DNA from: Leifsonia sp. ZF2019
Lineage (GTDB): Bacteria; Actinomycetota; Actinomycetes; Actinomycetales; Microbacteriaceae
Direction of reading: 5' to 3'
DNA length: 64,000 nt
Assembly (NCBI RefSeq): GCF_019924635.1
Contig: NZ_CP065037.1
Coordinates: 1,178,001-1,242,000 of the forward strand
Shown here: piece by piece, positions 1 through 8,575 of the stretch
Layout: the number at the start of each line of letters is the position of its first letter
Numbering within the stretch: position 1 is the stretch's first letter
The notes under the pieces: generated by a model
Seen by the model: the letters and a program-made list of their open reading frames with translations, nothing else
Database searches by the model: none
What the model was told of the DNA's origin: nothing
Made by a program: the position numbers and the translations under genes

Positions 1-151
1 GCCGGCGGAGCGTCTCGGGCTGCGGGTGAGCATCCGCGATCGCCTCGCGAAGGTCGGCGGGCGCGCGCGCATCGAGTCCGAGCCCGGCGCGGGGACGACC
101 GTCGTCATCCTCTGGCCGTCCTCCGACCGGGAGCCGGAGGTGGTCGAGTGA
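1..151 (+). CDS. Sensor histidine kinase, C-terminal end (partial)
   Basis: The visible 49 residues are the end of a HATPase_c domain. They include RLGLRVSIRDRLAKVGG followed by ARIESEPGAGTTV, which matches the closing ATP-lid and G2-box region of two-component kinases. Such kinases autophosphorylate on His and signal to a response regulator. The reading frame is open from base 2 and stops with TGA at 149-151. The next gene starts with GTG at 148, inside this stop (GTGA overlap), so the two are co-transcribed and probably translationally coupled. The start and the sensor domain lie outside the window, so the signal is unknown. Confidence 0.8.
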   Translation, partial: PAERLGLRVSIRDRLAKVGGRARIESEPGAGTTVVILWPSSDREPEVVE

Positions 152-1170
152 TCACCCTGAACCGGGTCCTCTTCCTCGGCCTCGGCGCCCTGTTCTCGGC
201 GTATCACCTGTTCCTCGCGCTGTCCTCGCTCTCGATCCCCGCCAATCCCGGGCCGCCCATCGCGGCGATGATCCTGTACGGGGTCGCGACCGTGATGAGC
301 CTCTGGCCGACGAGCCCGACGAAGATGCCCCTGTGGCTCGCGGCGTTCGACCTCGCCGTGTGCGTCGTCATCCCGATCCTCGTCACGAGTCAGCTCGACC
401 CGGCGAAGGACAACGGCTACGGCACGTGGTACGTCGCGGCCGTCGGCACGCTGATGACCATCTGCGCGGTGCGCAGGCAGTCCATCTTCGCGTGGGCCGG
501 AGTCGGTTTCCTCGCCGTGCAGACCGTCGTCTGGGCCGGCCCGGGGGCGCTCGCCGGGCTCGGAGTCATCGGCTCGGTCGTCTGGGTCGGCGTCGCCGTG
601 GTGATCGCGGGCTCGCTCGCCAAGGCCGGCCGCGACTCCCTCCAATTCGCCAGGGCCGAGCGGGAGGCCACGGAGTGGCAGGCCGCTCAGGAGGCGCACG
701 TCATGGAACGTCAGCTGCGGCTGCGGCAGACGTATCGTGTCGCGGCCCCGATGCTCGCCGAGATCGTCCGCCGCGGCGGCGACCTGACCGAGGCCGAGCG
801 TCGCGAGTGCCGTTATCTCGAGGGCGCCATCCGCGACGAGATCCGGGGGCGACGCCTGCTGAACGACGACGTGCGCCGGGAGGTCATGGACGCCCGTCGG
901 CGCGGCGTGGTCGTCAGCCTCCTGGACGAGGGCGGGATCGACGACCTGGACCAGCGCGGCCTCGAGACGGTGTTGCGCCGTCTCGCCGAGGCGATCCGGG
1001 GAACGACGACGGACAAGCTGATCGTCCGCACCGTGCCCCGCTCGTCGAAGACGGCCGTGACCGTCGTCGGCTTGCGCATGTCGGACGACGGCGCTGCCAA
1101 CGCGCTGGGCGCCGAGTCGGATGACGACGAGGTCGATCTCTGGCTCGAGATCCCGCGACCGGTCGTCTGA
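148..1170 (+). CDS. Membrane protein of unknown function, partner of the upstream kinase
   Basis: The 340-residue product has about six hydrophobic segments in residues 6-156, then a cytoplasmic part of about 185 residues. That part begins with a charged, probably helical stretch (residues 160-195, ending REATEWQAAQEAHVMERQLR) and ends in an acidic tail. I recognise no catalytic motif, and there is no H-box or ATPase domain, so it is not itself a kinase. The GTG start overlaps the kinase stop, so a role tied to that two-component system, such as an extra membrane sensor or regulator, is an inference from context. No response regulator follows. The gene ends before a very strong terminator at 1224. 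Confidence 0.7.
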   Translation: MITLNRVLFLGLGALFSAYHLFLALSSLSIPANPGPPIAAMILYGVATVMSLWPTSPTKMPLWLAAFDLAVCVVIPILVTSQLDPAKDNGYGTWYVAAVGTLMTICAVRRQSIFAWAGVGFLAVQTVVWAGPGALAGLGVIGSVVWVGVAVVIAGSLAKAGRDSLQFARAEREATEWQAAQEAHVMERQLRLRQTYRVAAPMLAEIVRRGGDLTEAERRECRYLEGAIRDEIRGRRLLNDDVRREVMDARRRGVVVSLLDEGGIDDLDQRGLETVLRRLAEAIRGTTTDKLIVRTVPRSSKTAVTVVGLRMSDDGAANALGAESDDDEVDLWLEIPRPVV

Positions 1171-1223
1171 TCCTCACCCGCCGGCCCGGCCGACAGGCGT
1201 GGGTGAGCGCGAGTTAACAGGAG

Positions 1224-1257
1224 AAAGGGGCCGACACCCGAATTGTCGGCCCCTTTT
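1224..1257 (+). terminator. Strong rho-independent terminator
   Basis: A perfect 13-bp stem (1224-1236 with 1244-1256) encloses a 7-nt loop CCCGAAT. The 5' arm begins AAAGGGG and the 3' arm ends in TTTT. It lies 53 bp after the stop at 1170. Its AAA/TTT ends also make it plausible in the opposite direction. Confidence 0.9.
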
Positions 1258-1264
1258 CAAACCC

Positions 1265-1301
1265 CGAGTCAGGGCGACAACCCGAATATCGCCCTGACTC
1301 G
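1265..1301 (+). terminator. Second hairpin in tandem with the first terminator
   Basis: A perfect 13-bp stem (1265-1277 with 1289-1301) encloses an 11-nt loop that contains ACCCGAAT, the same core as the loop of the hairpin just upstream. There is no T tract. It could be a back-up terminator or an RNA-stabilising or protein-binding hairpin. Confidence 0.55.
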
Positions 1302-1536
1302 CCCCCAAAGCACTCGCCCGCTTACCCTAGTCGGCGAGTGATTCGGCGGTGTGACTCACGAGGAGAGACACCTAGCAACAACAATATTGGCGCGCTTCCC
1401 AGGTATTACATAGTCGTCATTTTGGAGGACATCGGGGGACACTCGGTGTCCTCCCTGTTCCCGCTCGTCCGGAATCGCGCCTGTACCGCATCCGGGGGAC
1501 GCCTCCTCCGGGGTACAAACCGGGGGACGCGACCGC
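1302..1536. other. Non-coding gap between convergent genes
   Basis: No convincing gene is seen here. It holds an 8-bp inverted repeat (CACTCGCC 1311-1318 with GGCGAGTG 1333-1340) and an unusually AT-rich patch at about 1370-1425. It also holds an 8-bp dyad (GGAGGACA 1424-1431 with TGTCCTCC 1447-1454) and two copies of CCGGGGGACGC (1492-1502 and 1520-1530). A small RNA or a decayed element is possible. Nothing here establishes either. Confidence 0.5.
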
Positions 1537-1764
1537 TCAGGCGGAGAACGACCGCCAGGCCCCGGGACCGGGGGAGAGCGGCGTGCGGAGGCTGCGCTGG
1601 CTGCGCCCCCAGGCGTCCGGACCCGTCGCGGGTCGGGCGTCCCGGGCGGCCGCGGCCTGCTCCGCAGCGGCTGCCGTCAGCACGGCGGTGACGGCAGCGA
1701 CTTCCTCGGCTGTCACGCCACGCGTAATGAACCGGATCTGCGACGGGTCGAGGCCGGCGCTCAC
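1537..1764 (-). CDS. accE: Acyl-CoA carboxylase epsilon subunit
   Basis: This 75-residue protein is below the size many gene finders trust. The N-terminal half ([20 protein letters not shown]) and the C-terminal WGRSQRSLR...PGPGAWRSF pattern match the small actinobacterial epsilon subunit family, which binds and activates the carboxyltransferase beta subunit of acetyl/propionyl-CoA carboxylases. The GTG start at 1764 overlaps the pccB stop (GTGA), so it is translationally coupled to its partner. An Ala-rich helix lies in the middle (residues 23-45). The alpha (biotin) subunit gene is not in this window. Confidence 0.85.
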   Translation of the reverse strand: MSAGLDPSQIRFITRGVTAEEVAAVTAVLTAAAAEQAAAARDARPATGPDAWGRSQRSLRTPLSPGPGAWRSFSA

Positions 1765-3374
1765 AGCGGGATGTTCCCGTGCTTCTTCGGCGGCATGGTC
1801 GCGCGCTTGGTGCGCAGCGACCGCAGCGCCTTGATGACCGAGACGCGGGTCGCCGCCGGCTCGATGACGCCGTCCAACTCGCCACGCTCCGCGGCGAGGA
1901 ACGGGCTCGCGACGTTGTAGGTGTACTCGTTGGCGAGCTTGGTGCGCACGGCGGCGACGTCCTCGCCGGCCTCCTCCGCCCGCTTGATCTCGCCGCGGTA
2001 GAGGATGTTGACCGCGCCCTGTCCGCCCATGACGGCGATCTCGGCGGTGGGCCAGGCCAGGTTGATGTCGGCGCCCAGCTGCTTGGAGCCCATGACGATG
2101 TACGCGCCACCGTAGGCCTTGCGCGTGATGATCGTCACGAGCGGCACCGTCGCCTCCGCGTACGCGTAGAGCAGCTTCGCACCACGGCGGATGACGCCGG
2201 TCCACTCCTGGTCGGTGCCCGGCAGGTAGCCCGGCACGTCCACGAGCGTGAGGATCGGGATGCCGAACGCGTCGCAGAACCGGACGAACCGCGATGCCTT
2301 CTCTCCGGCGTCGATGTTGAGCGTGCCGGCCATCGCGCTCGGCTGGTTCGCGACGATGCCGACGGAGCGGCCGTCCACGCGGGCGAAGCCGATGACGATG
2401 TTGGGCGCGAACAGCGGCTGCACCTCGAGGAACTCCGCCTCGTCGACGATGCCCTCGATGATGGACTTCACGTCGTACGGCTGGTTGGGGGAGTCCGGGA
2501 TGACGGTGTTGAGACGTCGATCGGCGTCCGTGGTCTCGAGCTCCGGCTCCGACTCGTACTCGGGCAGTTCGGCGAGGTTGTTCTGCGGCAGGTAGCTGAG
2601 CAGGTTGCGCGCGTAGTCGAGGGCGTCCTCCTCGTCGCTCGCGAGGTAGTGGGAGACGCCGGATACCTTGTTGTGCGTCAGGGCGCCGCCGAGCTCCTCG
2701 AAGCCGACGTCCTCACCGGTGACGGTCTTGATCACGTCGGGGCCGGTCACGAACATGTGGCTCGACTTGTCCACCATGATGACGAAGTCCGTGAGGGCGG
2801 GGGAGTACACCGCGCCGCCGGCCGCCGGGCCCATGACGATCGAGATCTGCGGGATCACACCGGAGGCGGCGGTGTTGCGGCGGAAGATCTCGCCGTACTT
2901 GCCGAGGGCGACGACGCCCTCCTGGATGCGGGCGCCGCCGGAGTCGAGGATCCCGATCATCGGCACGCCGGTCTTGAGGGCGTGGTCCATCACCTTGATG
3001 ATCTTCTCGCCCGCGACCTCGCCGAGCGATCCGCCGAAGATGGTGAAGTCCTGGCTGAACACGGCGACGTTGCGGCCGTGGATGGTGCCGACGCCCGTGA
3101 CGACCGCATCGCCGTACGGACGCTTGGCCTCCATGCCGAACGCGTGGGTGCGGTGGCGGACGAACTCGTCGAACTCGACGAAGGAGCCCTGGTCGAGCAG
3201 GAGCTCGATGCGCTCGCGGGCGGTGAGCTTGCCTTTGGCGTGCTGCTTCTCGATCGCGGTCTGCCCGCTGGCGGTCACGGCCTCGTGGAACCGCTCCTTC
3301 AGGTCCGCGAGCTTGCCTGCGGTGGTGGAGAGGTCGGGGGTCTGACGTGCTTCGGTGTCGGTCACGCCGTTCAC
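1761..3374 (-). CDS. pccB: Propionyl/acyl-CoA carboxylase beta subunit
   Basis: The 537-residue carboxyltransferase moves CO2 from carboxybiotin to propionyl-CoA or acetyl-CoA, giving methylmalonyl- or malonyl-CoA for fatty acid and branched lipid synthesis. The N-terminal half holds [10 protein letters not shown] and [13 protein letters not shown] (acyl-CoA oxyanion region). The C-terminal half holds [13 protein letters not shown] and [13 protein letters not shown] (biotin side). Length and motifs fit the AccD5/PccB group. I chose the GTG at 3374 because GGAAGG lies about 5 nt upstream. A second in-frame GTG at 3365 would remove three residues. accE follows with overlapping codons, and birA is divergent at 3451. 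Confidence 0.95.
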   Translation of the reverse strand: MNGVTDTEARQTPDLSTTAGKLADLKERFHEAVTASGQTAIEKQHAKGKLTARERIELLLDQGSFVEFDEFVRHRTHAFGMEAKRPYGDAVVTGVGTIHGRNVAVFSQDFTIFGGSLGEVAGEKIIKVMDHALKTGVPMIGILDSGGARIQEGVVALGKYGEIFRRNTAASGVIPQISIVMGPAAGGAVYSPALTDFVIMVDKSSHMFVTGPDVIKTVTGEDVGFEELGGALTHNKVSGVSHYLASDEEDALDYARNLLSYLPQNNLAELPEYESEPELETTDADRRLNTVIPDSPNQPYDVKSIIEGIVDEAEFLEVQPLFAPNIVIGFARVDGRSVGIVANQPSAMAGTLNIDAGEKASRFVRFCDAFGIPILTLVDVPGYLPGTDQEWTGVIRRGAKLLYAYAEATVPLVTIITRKAYGGAYIVMGSKQLGADINLAWPTAEIAVMGGQGAVNILYRGEIKRAEEAGEDVAAVRTKLANEYTYNVASPFLAAERGELDGVIEPAATRVSVIKALRSLRTKRATMPPKKHGNIPL

Positions 3375-3450
3375 TCTACCTTCCAGCGCAGAGGCGATGC
3401 CGTTGAGGAGTTCCTACAAAATCGGGGCCTCACGCTGGCAGACTGGGCCA

Positions 3451-4230
3451 ATGCAGCAGAGCGATCCTCACGCCTTCCGTCGCAGTCGAGCCGTCGTCCC
3501 CGTGCTGGAGGTGCTCGACGAGGCCGGGTCGACGAACGACGTCCTCACCGCGCGGGCGGCCACCCTCCCGGACCTCTCCGTCATCGTGACCGGCAACCAG
3601 ACCGGAGGGCGTGGGCGCCTCGGCCGGGTCTGGGTGGCGCCGCCCGGTCGCACGCTCGCGATCTCGGTGCTCCTGCGCCCGGACGGGCTCGCGCCGGAGG
3701 CGTTCGGCTGGTTCCCGCTCCTGGCGGGCCTGGCGATGAGCAGAGCGGTCGCACCCCTCGTGCCCGGCACGGTCGCCGTGAAGTGGCCCAACGACGTCCT
3801 GATCGACGGGGCCAAGGTGAGCGGGACCCTCTCGGAGCTGCTCCCCGACCTCTCCGGTCTGGTCATCGGTGCGGGAGTGAACCTTTCGCAGGAGGCCGAG
3901 GAGCTGCCGACCGAGACCTCCACGTCGCTCGTGCTGGCGGGGGCGGAGTCGCCGGATGCGGACATCGTGCTGTCGTCGTATCTCACCCAGCTGACCGCCC
4001 TCTACCGCGAGTACCTCACCGCGGGCGGCGATGCGGTGCGCAGCGCCCTCCGCGACGAGGTCGCCGAGGCGTGCCACACCCTCGGCCGCGCCGTGCGCGT
4101 CGAGCTGCCGGGAGGGGACACGCTGCTCGGCACGGCCGTCGGCATCGACGCCGACGGCAGACTGATCGTGGAGTCGGAAACGGGGCGCACGGCTGTCGCA
4201 GCGGGAGACGTCACGCACCTGCGGTATTAA
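3451..4230 (+). CDS. birA: Biotin--[acetyl-CoA-carboxylase] ligase
   Basis: The 259-residue enzyme attaches biotin to the carrier domain of acyl-CoA carboxylases, which fits its place divergent from pccB-accE. The ATP/biotin loop GNQTGGRGRLGRVW and the catalytic KWPNDV motif are present, followed by the C-terminal SH3-like part (VELPGGDTLLGTAVGID). There is no N-terminal helix-turn-helix, so this is a monofunctional ligase and not a repressor. The start is ATG 3451. A longer reading from 3355 would run back over the pccB start and adds nothing family-like. CAGACT sits 6 nt before the ATG, so a leaderless mRNA is possible. Confidence 0.93.
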   Translation: MQQSDPHAFRRSRAVVPVLEVLDEAGSTNDVLTARAATLPDLSVIVTGNQTGGRGRLGRVWVAPPGRTLAISVLLRPDGLAPEAFGWFPLLAGLAMSRAVAPLVPGTVAVKWPNDVLIDGAKVSGTLSELLPDLSGLVIGAGVNLSQEAEELPTETSTSLVLAGAESPDADIVLSSYLTQLTALYREYLTAGGDAVRSALRDEVAEACHTLGRAVRVELPGGDTLLGTAVGIDADGRLIVESETGRTAVAAGDVTHLRY

Positions 4231-4238
4231 TGGGAAGC

Positions 4239-4787
4239 ATGAGCAACACGACGGACGGGGTGCCCGGCCAGCCCCCGGAGCGGGTGATCGCGCGCCTGCG
4301 CCGCAACGCCCGCGTGCTGTTCTGGCCGAGTGCGGCGTTGATCGCCGCGAGCGGTGCCGCCGGGTACTTCGCCGGACGGCTGGACGAGGTCTGGGAGATC
4401 GTGCTCCTGTGGTCGGCCGCTGCCGCGGTCCTACTGCTGCTGTTCCTGCTGCCGCTCGCCGCGTGGCTGAGCCGGCGCTACACGATCACCACGCGCCGCA
4501 TCGTGATCCGGCACGGCTTCTTCGTGCGGGTTCGGCAGGAACTGCTGCACAGTCGCGGCTACGACGTGAGTGTGAAGCGCAACTGGCTGCAGAGCGCCTT
4601 CCGCTCGGGCGATGTGCGCATCAACGCGGGTCTCGATCACCCGGTCGTCCTCAAAGACGTGCCGAAGGCCGACCAGGTGCAGCGCGCGCTCGGCGAACTG
4701 ATGGAGCACGCGCAGAACGTGGTCGCGCTGCGGCGTCAGCAGTCGGAGTCAGTCTCCGACGAGACCACCGTCTGGGGCAGCCGCTAG
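4239..4787 (+). CDS. PH-domain membrane protein (bPH2 type)
   Basis: The 182-residue product has two membrane segments (about residues 25-43 and 52-74). A bacterial PH-like domain follows, starting at RRYTITTRRIVIRHGFF and continuing through RQELLHSRGYDVSVKRNW to VLKDVPKADQVQRAL. Such proteins are widespread in actinobacteria and their role is unknown, with membrane or envelope homeostasis being suspected. An ATG at 4230 overlaps the birA stop and would add three residues. I prefer 4239, but neither has a good Shine-Dalgarno. The 3' end overlaps the convergent gtrA-like gene by 39 bp. Confidence 0.85.
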   Translation: MSNTTDGVPGQPPERVIARLRRNARVLFWPSAALIAASGAAGYFAGRLDEVWEIVLLWSAAAAVLLLLFLLPLAAWLSRRYTITTRRIVIRHGFFVRVRQELLHSRGYDVSVKRNWLQSAFRSGDVRINAGLDHPVVLKDVPKADQVQRALGELMEHAQNVVALRRQQSESVSDETTVWGSR

Positions 4788-5318
4788 CGTCGAGCCGGTC
4801 AGCACGGCGGGCTCGACGGGCCGGGTGTCGCCCGCAGCCCGGTTCGTGCGACGCGCCGCGCGCCGTCCTGCACGCTCGGGTGAGAACACCCACCAGCGGT
4901 AGAAGGCGAAGCGGAACACCATGCCGAGGGCCAGGCCGACGACGTTGTTCGCGATGTTGTCCGCCAGGAGCGACGTGAAGCCGAGCGCGTAGTGGGAGAC
5001 CCAGACGCAGAGCAGCGGGATGGCCATCCCGGCGAGGCTGACGACGAAGAACTCTGCGCCCTCGCGCGCGGTGTTCTCCTGCCGGTTCTTCGCGAACGCC
5101 CAGTACCGGTTGCCCACCCAGTTGGTGCCGATCGCGACGAGGGTGGCGATGGCGGTGGCGATGAGCGTCTTGTGGGGGACGTTCGAGAGCACGGTGAGCA
5201 TCAGTCCGTTGAACACCGCGAGGTTGACGACGAAGCCGACCGCTCCCACCGCGCCGAACTTGATCAGCTGGGGGAGCAGTCGCGCTTTGCGCGCCGCGGG
5301 GGGATTCTGGATCGTCAT
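4749..5318 (-). CDS. GtrA family membrane protein
   Basis: The 189-residue protein has four membrane segments. It starts FGAVGAVGFVVNLAVFNGL and includes GTNWVGNRYWAF and FRFAFYRWWVF, which are typical of the GtrA/DPMS_2 family. Members assist transfer of polyprenyl-linked sugars, for example by flipping a lipid-linked sugar or helping a GT-C enzyme, so it probably belongs functionally to wall glycan synthesis. The C-terminal 35 residues are a variable Arg/Ala-rich tail. It is divergent from purK across a 117-bp region. A TATCTT -10 box for this gene lies at 5341-5346 (complement). Its last 39 bp overlap the end of the PH-domain gene. Confidence 0.88.
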   Translation of the reverse strand: MTIQNPPAARKARLLPQLIKFGAVGAVGFVVNLAVFNGLMLTVLSNVPHKTLIATAIATLVAIGTNWVGNRYWAFAKNRQENTAREGAEFFVVSLAGMAIPLLCVWVSHYALGFTSLLADNIANNVVGLALGMVFRFAFYRWWVFSPERAGRRAARRTNRAAGDTRPVEPAVLTGSTLAAAPDGGLVGD

Positions 5319-5354
5319 GCTCCGGCCGGATCGATGCGGGAAGATAGGAAGTGC

Positions 5355-5374
5355 GTTCGCCACGATACGCGAAC
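5355..5374. promoter_or_regulatory. Inverted repeat in the gtrA/purK divergent region
   Basis: GTTCGC (5355-5360) and GCGAAC (5369-5374) form a perfect 6-bp dyad with an 8-bp spacer. It lies 37 bp upstream of the GtrA start and 61 bp upstream of the purK start. The position suits an operator, but no regulator is known. Confidence 0.35.
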
Positions 5375-5435
5375 CCGGTTTCCCGTTGCTGAGAGTTGTC
5401 ACGGGGTGCATGAAGAGTCGAGGAGAGAGCGTTCG

Positions 5436-6575
5436 ATGGTCAGGAACACAGTCGGAGTGATCGGCGGCGGGCAGCTGGCACGGATGATGATCCCTCCGGC
5501 GGTCGAGCTGGGCATCGACATCCGGGTGCTCGAGGAGGCCGCGGGCATGAGCGCGGAGATCGCCGCGACCGGTGTCGGAGACTACCGCGACCTCGACACG
5601 GTGCTGGCGTTCGCGGAGACCGTCGACGTGATCACGTTCGACCACGAGCACGTGCCGCCGGCGATCCTGCGGGAGCTGGTCGAGCGCGGGATCCCCGTGC
5701 ATCCCGGACCGGACTCCCTCCTCTACGCCCAGGACAAGATCCAGATGCGGGCCAAGCTCAGCGAGCTCGGGCTGCCCGTTCCGGACTGGGCGGCCGTGGA
5801 GTCGGCCGACGAGCTGGCGGCGTTCCTGGCCGACCACGGCGGCCGCGCCGTCGTGAAGACCGCGCGCGGCGGCTACGACGGCAAGGGCGTGCGCGTGGTG
5901 TCCGAGGCGGGCGAGGCGGACGACTGGTTCCTCGCGCTCGCCGAGGACGGGCGCGGCGGCGCCCTGCTCGTGGAGGAGCTGGTCTCGTTCCAGCGCGAGC
6001 TGGCGCAGCTGATCGCCCGACGGCCGTCCGGCGCGTCGGCCGTCTGGCCGGTGGTGGAGACCATCCAGCGCGACGGCGTCTGCGCCGAGGTGATCGCCCC
6101 GGCGCCGGGGGCGTCGGGGCGCGTGGCGGACGCCGCGGCCGACATCGCCACCCGCATCGCGGACGGCCTCGGGGTCACCGGCGTGCTCGCCGTCGAGATG
6201 TTCGAGACGACGGACGGCCGCCTCCTGATCAACGAGCTCGCGATGCGCCCGCACAACAGCGGGCACTGGTCGATCGAGGGGGCGGTGACGAGTCAGTTCG
6301 AGCAGCACCTGCGCGCCGTGCTCGACCTGCCCCTCGGCGAGACGCGTCCCCGCGACGAGTGGTCCGTCATGGTCAACATCCTGGGCGGTCCCGCGGAGGG
6401 GACCCTGCAGGACAGGTACCCGGCCGCGCTCGCCGCGCATCCCGAGGCCAAGTTCCACGGATACGGCAAGGAGCCGCGGCCGGGCCGCAAGGTCGGCCAC
6501 GTCACGGTCGGCGGCGACGATCTCGACGACGTCGTCTACCGCGCCCGCGCCGCCGCTGCGTACTTCGAGGGCTGA
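5436..6575 (+). CDS. purK: N5-carboxyaminoimidazole ribonucleotide synthase
   Basis: The 379-residue ATP-grasp enzyme carboxylates aminoimidazole ribonucleotide with bicarbonate and ATP in purine synthesis. The product is used by PurE, encoded next. The N-terminal Rossmann-like part has [12 protein letters not shown] and [11 protein letters not shown]. The ATP-grasp region has [11 protein letters not shown] and [15 protein letters not shown], and the metal/ATP site motif [13 protein letters not shown] is intact. ATG 5436 is preceded by AGGAGAGAG. The next gene, purE, begins 68 bp later with its own likely promoter. Confidence 0.96.
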   Translation: MVRNTVGVIGGGQLARMMIPPAVELGIDIRVLEEAAGMSAEIAATGVGDYRDLDTVLAFAETVDVITFDHEHVPPAILRELVERGIPVHPGPDSLLYAQDKIQMRAKLSELGLPVPDWAAVESADELAAFLADHGGRAVVKTARGGYDGKGVRVVSEAGEADDWFLALAEDGRGGALLVEELVSFQRELAQLIARRPSGASAVWPVVETIQRDGVCAEVIAPAPGASGRVADAAADIATRIADGLGVTGVLAVEMFETTDGRLLINELAMRPHNSGHWSIEGAVTSQFEQHLRAVLDLPLGETRPRDEWSVMVNILGGPAEGTLQDRYPAALAAHPEAKFHGYGKEPRPGRKVGHVTVGGDDLDDVVYRARAAAAYFEG

Positions 6576-6630
6576 ATTCCGGGGGTGCCCGCACCGCGTG
6601 CCGTAACCCGGACGCGGGGGAGCCCGCCTT

Positions 6631-6636
6631 TACGAT
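6631..6636 (+). promoter_or_regulatory. -10 box, leaderless arrangement before purE
   Basis: TACGAT is followed by 7 nt and then the ATG of purE at 6644, so transcription would start at or next to the start codon. No Shine-Dalgarno is present. No clear -35 is seen. Confidence 0.5.
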
Positions 6637-6643
6637 TGTGGGC

Positions 6644-7147
6644 ATGCCCGAGAAGTCGCAACCCCTGGTGTCCGTGGTGATGGGGTCCGACTCGGACTGG
6701 TCCGTGATGCAGGAGGCGTCGCGGCTGCTCACCGAGTTCGGCGTCGCCCACGAGGTGGAGGTCGTCTCCGCGCACCGCACGCCCGTCAAGATGATCGACT
6801 TCGGCCGGGCCGCTGCCGGCCGTGGCGTCCGCGTGATCATCGCGGGTGCCGGAGGCGCGGCCCACCTGCCCGGCATGCTCGCCGCCGTGACCACCCTCCC
6901 GGTCGTCGGCGTCCCTGTCCCGCTCGCGCGCCTCGACGGCCTCGACTCGCTGCTCTCCATCGTCCAGATGCCGGCGGGAGTGCCGGTCGCGACGGTGTCC
7001 ATCGGCGGCGCCCGCAACGCGGGACTGCTCGCCGTCAAGATCCTCGCGACCGCCGACCCGTCCCTGGCGACCGCACTCGAGCGCTTCGCCGCCGATCTGG
7101 AGGCGAGCGTCGAGGAGAAGAACGCGGCGCTGCACGCGAAGCTATGA
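6644..7147 (+). CDS. purE: 5-(carboxyamino)imidazole ribonucleotide mutase
   Basis: The 167-residue class I PurE converts N5-CAIR to CAIR in purine synthesis, directly after the PurK reaction. The phosphate and active-site motifs GSDSDW (14-19), SAHRTP (42-47) and [11 protein letters not shown] (68-78) are all present. The conserved His of the last motif is residue 74. The ATG at 6644 has no ribosome binding site but sits 7 nt after a -10 box. The stop overlaps the ATG of the LCP gene (ATGA), which couples purine and wall genes in one transcript. Confidence 0.96.
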   Translation: MPEKSQPLVSVVMGSDSDWSVMQEASRLLTEFGVAHEVEVVSAHRTPVKMIDFGRAAAGRGVRVIIAGAGGAAHLPGMLAAVTTLPVVGVPVPLARLDGLDSLLSIVQMPAGVPVATVSIGGARNAGLLAVKILATADPSLATALERFAADLEASVEEKNAALHAKL

Positions 7148-8502
7148 ACCCCACGAGCCCGCTGCGTCACCCGGACGCCTCGTCCGCGCCCGTCATGACC
7201 AGGCGGGCCTGGTGGCTCGTCCTCCTGAACGTCCTGCTGCCGGGTTCCGTGCAGCTGGTCGCCGGAAATCGTCGGCTGGGACGCGTCGGCCTCATCGCCA
7301 CGGGGCTCCTCTGGCTCGGGGCGATCGTGGCGCTGATCACCTACCTCGTCGCCCCGACCGCGATCTACACCTTCTTCACCCAGGCCGCCAGCCTGACCGT
7401 GCTCCAAATCCTGCTCATCGCCTTTGCGATCCTCTGGGTGGTGCTCACCCTCGACACGCTCCGTCTCGTGCGCCTGGTGAAGACCAGGCCCAACGCCCGT
7501 GGCTGGATCGCGGCCTTCGCCGTGCTCGTCCTCGTCGGGCTCACGGGCACGGCGGGCTACGCCTCCGTGGTCGCCGGCTCCGCGCGCGGGGCGCTCGGCG
7601 ACATCTTCTCGGCGGGGCCGTCCGAGCCGCCCGTCGATGGCCGGTACAACATCATGCTGCTCGGCGGTGACGCCGGACCCGACCGCGAGGGCCTCCGCCC
7701 CGACAGCATGTCGGTCGTGAGCATCGACGCCTCGACGGGCAAGGCCGTCACGATCGGCCTGCCGCGCGACCTGGATCCGGTGCCCTTCCCCGAGACCTCC
7801 CCGCTCCACACGCTCTATCCGGACGGCTACGGCTACGAGGACCGCTGCGACGTCGACGTCTGCCAGCTCAACTCCATCTACACCGAGGTCGAGGTCTACA
7901 AGAAGGACCTCTACCCGAACGCCACGAAGAACAAGAGCGAGCCGGGCATCGAAGCCATGCGCGACGCCCTCGAGGGTGCGACCGGTCTGACCATCCAGTA
8001 CTACGTGCTCATCGACATGCAGGGCTTCTCCGACCTGATCGACGCCCTCGGGGGCGTCGATATCACGGTGACCGACCGCGTCCCGATCGGCGGGGATGAG
8101 AACCTCAACGGCGTCGCCGAGTGGATCGAGCCCGGCCAGCACCACATGGACGGCTACCACGCCCAGTGGTACGCCCGCGCCCGGCACGGGTCGAGCGACT
8201 ACGACCGGATGGCGCGCCAGCGCCAGCTGCAGGACGCGATCCTCAAGCAGGTCAACCCGGTCAACGTCGTCAGCAAGTTCGAGGGCATCGCCAAGGCTGG
8301 ATCCCAGGTGATGAAGACCGACATCCCGCAGTCGATGCTGGGCTACTTCGTCGACCTCGGGATGAAGACCCGGAAGCTGCCCGTCGACCAGCTGGAGCTG
8401 GTGCCGCCGACGATCGATCCCACCGACCCCGACTACACGGAGATCCACCAGCTCGTCCGGCAGGCGCTCGCGCCGGCGGCGCCGAAGCCGACCGCGAAGT
8501 AG
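7144..8502 (+). CDS. LytR-CpsA-Psr family wall-polymer ligase
   Basis: The 452-residue product has four hydrophobic segments (about 22-42, 48-70, 86-106 and 121-143), then an extracytoplasmic LCP domain from about residue 167. LCP enzymes move glycopolymers from their lipid carrier to peptidoglycan. Key residues are visible: MLLGGDAG (Asp175), REGLRPDSM (Arg185, Asp187), GLPRDL (Arg208), and later QRQLQDAI near the domain end. Most LCP proteins have one membrane helix, so four is unusual. The start overlaps the purE stop. It probably acts on the polymers made by the neighbouring clusters (inference). Confidence 0.92.
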   Translation: MNPTSPLRHPDASSAPVMTRRAWWLVLLNVLLPGSVQLVAGNRRLGRVGLIATGLLWLGAIVALITYLVAPTAIYTFFTQAASLTVLQILLIAFAILWVVLTLDTLRLVRLVKTRPNARGWIAAFAVLVLVGLTGTAGYASVVAGSARGALGDIFSAGPSEPPVDGRYNIMLLGGDAGPDREGLRPDSMSVVSIDASTGKAVTIGLPRDLDPVPFPETSPLHTLYPDGYGYEDRCDVDVCQLNSIYTEVEVYKKDLYPNATKNKSEPGIEAMRDALEGATGLTIQYYVLIDMQGFSDLIDALGGVDITVTDRVPIGGDENLNGVAEWIEPGQHHMDGYHAQWYARARHGSSDYDRMARQRQLQDAILKQVNPVNVVSKFEGIAKAGSQVMKTDIPQSMLGYFVDLGMKTRKLPVDQLELVPPTIDPTDPDYTEIHQLVRQALAPAAPKPTAK

Positions 8503-8575
8503 CCGAAGCGCACTCAGCCCACCCCCCAATAGGTCACAGGGACCGCTCAGCGCAACCCCGTAGCGTCGCCCGCCT

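Noticed and set aside
1311..1340. Third hairpin (CACTCGCC...GGCGAGTG) as another terminator
   Set aside because: The stem is only 8 bp with a 14-nt loop and no T tract. I left it within the non-coding region entry.
3355..3450. A 32-residue N-terminal extension of biotin ligase
   Set aside because: It would run over the divergent pccB start, has no family similarity and would leave no promoter space. ATG 3451 fits better.
1779..4787. A 1002-codon open frame on the plus strand over pccB
   Set aside because: It is the antisense shadow of pccB in GC-rich DNA: Val/Arg/Asp-rich, with no family pattern. Only its last part is real, in frame with the PH-domain gene that starts at 4239.
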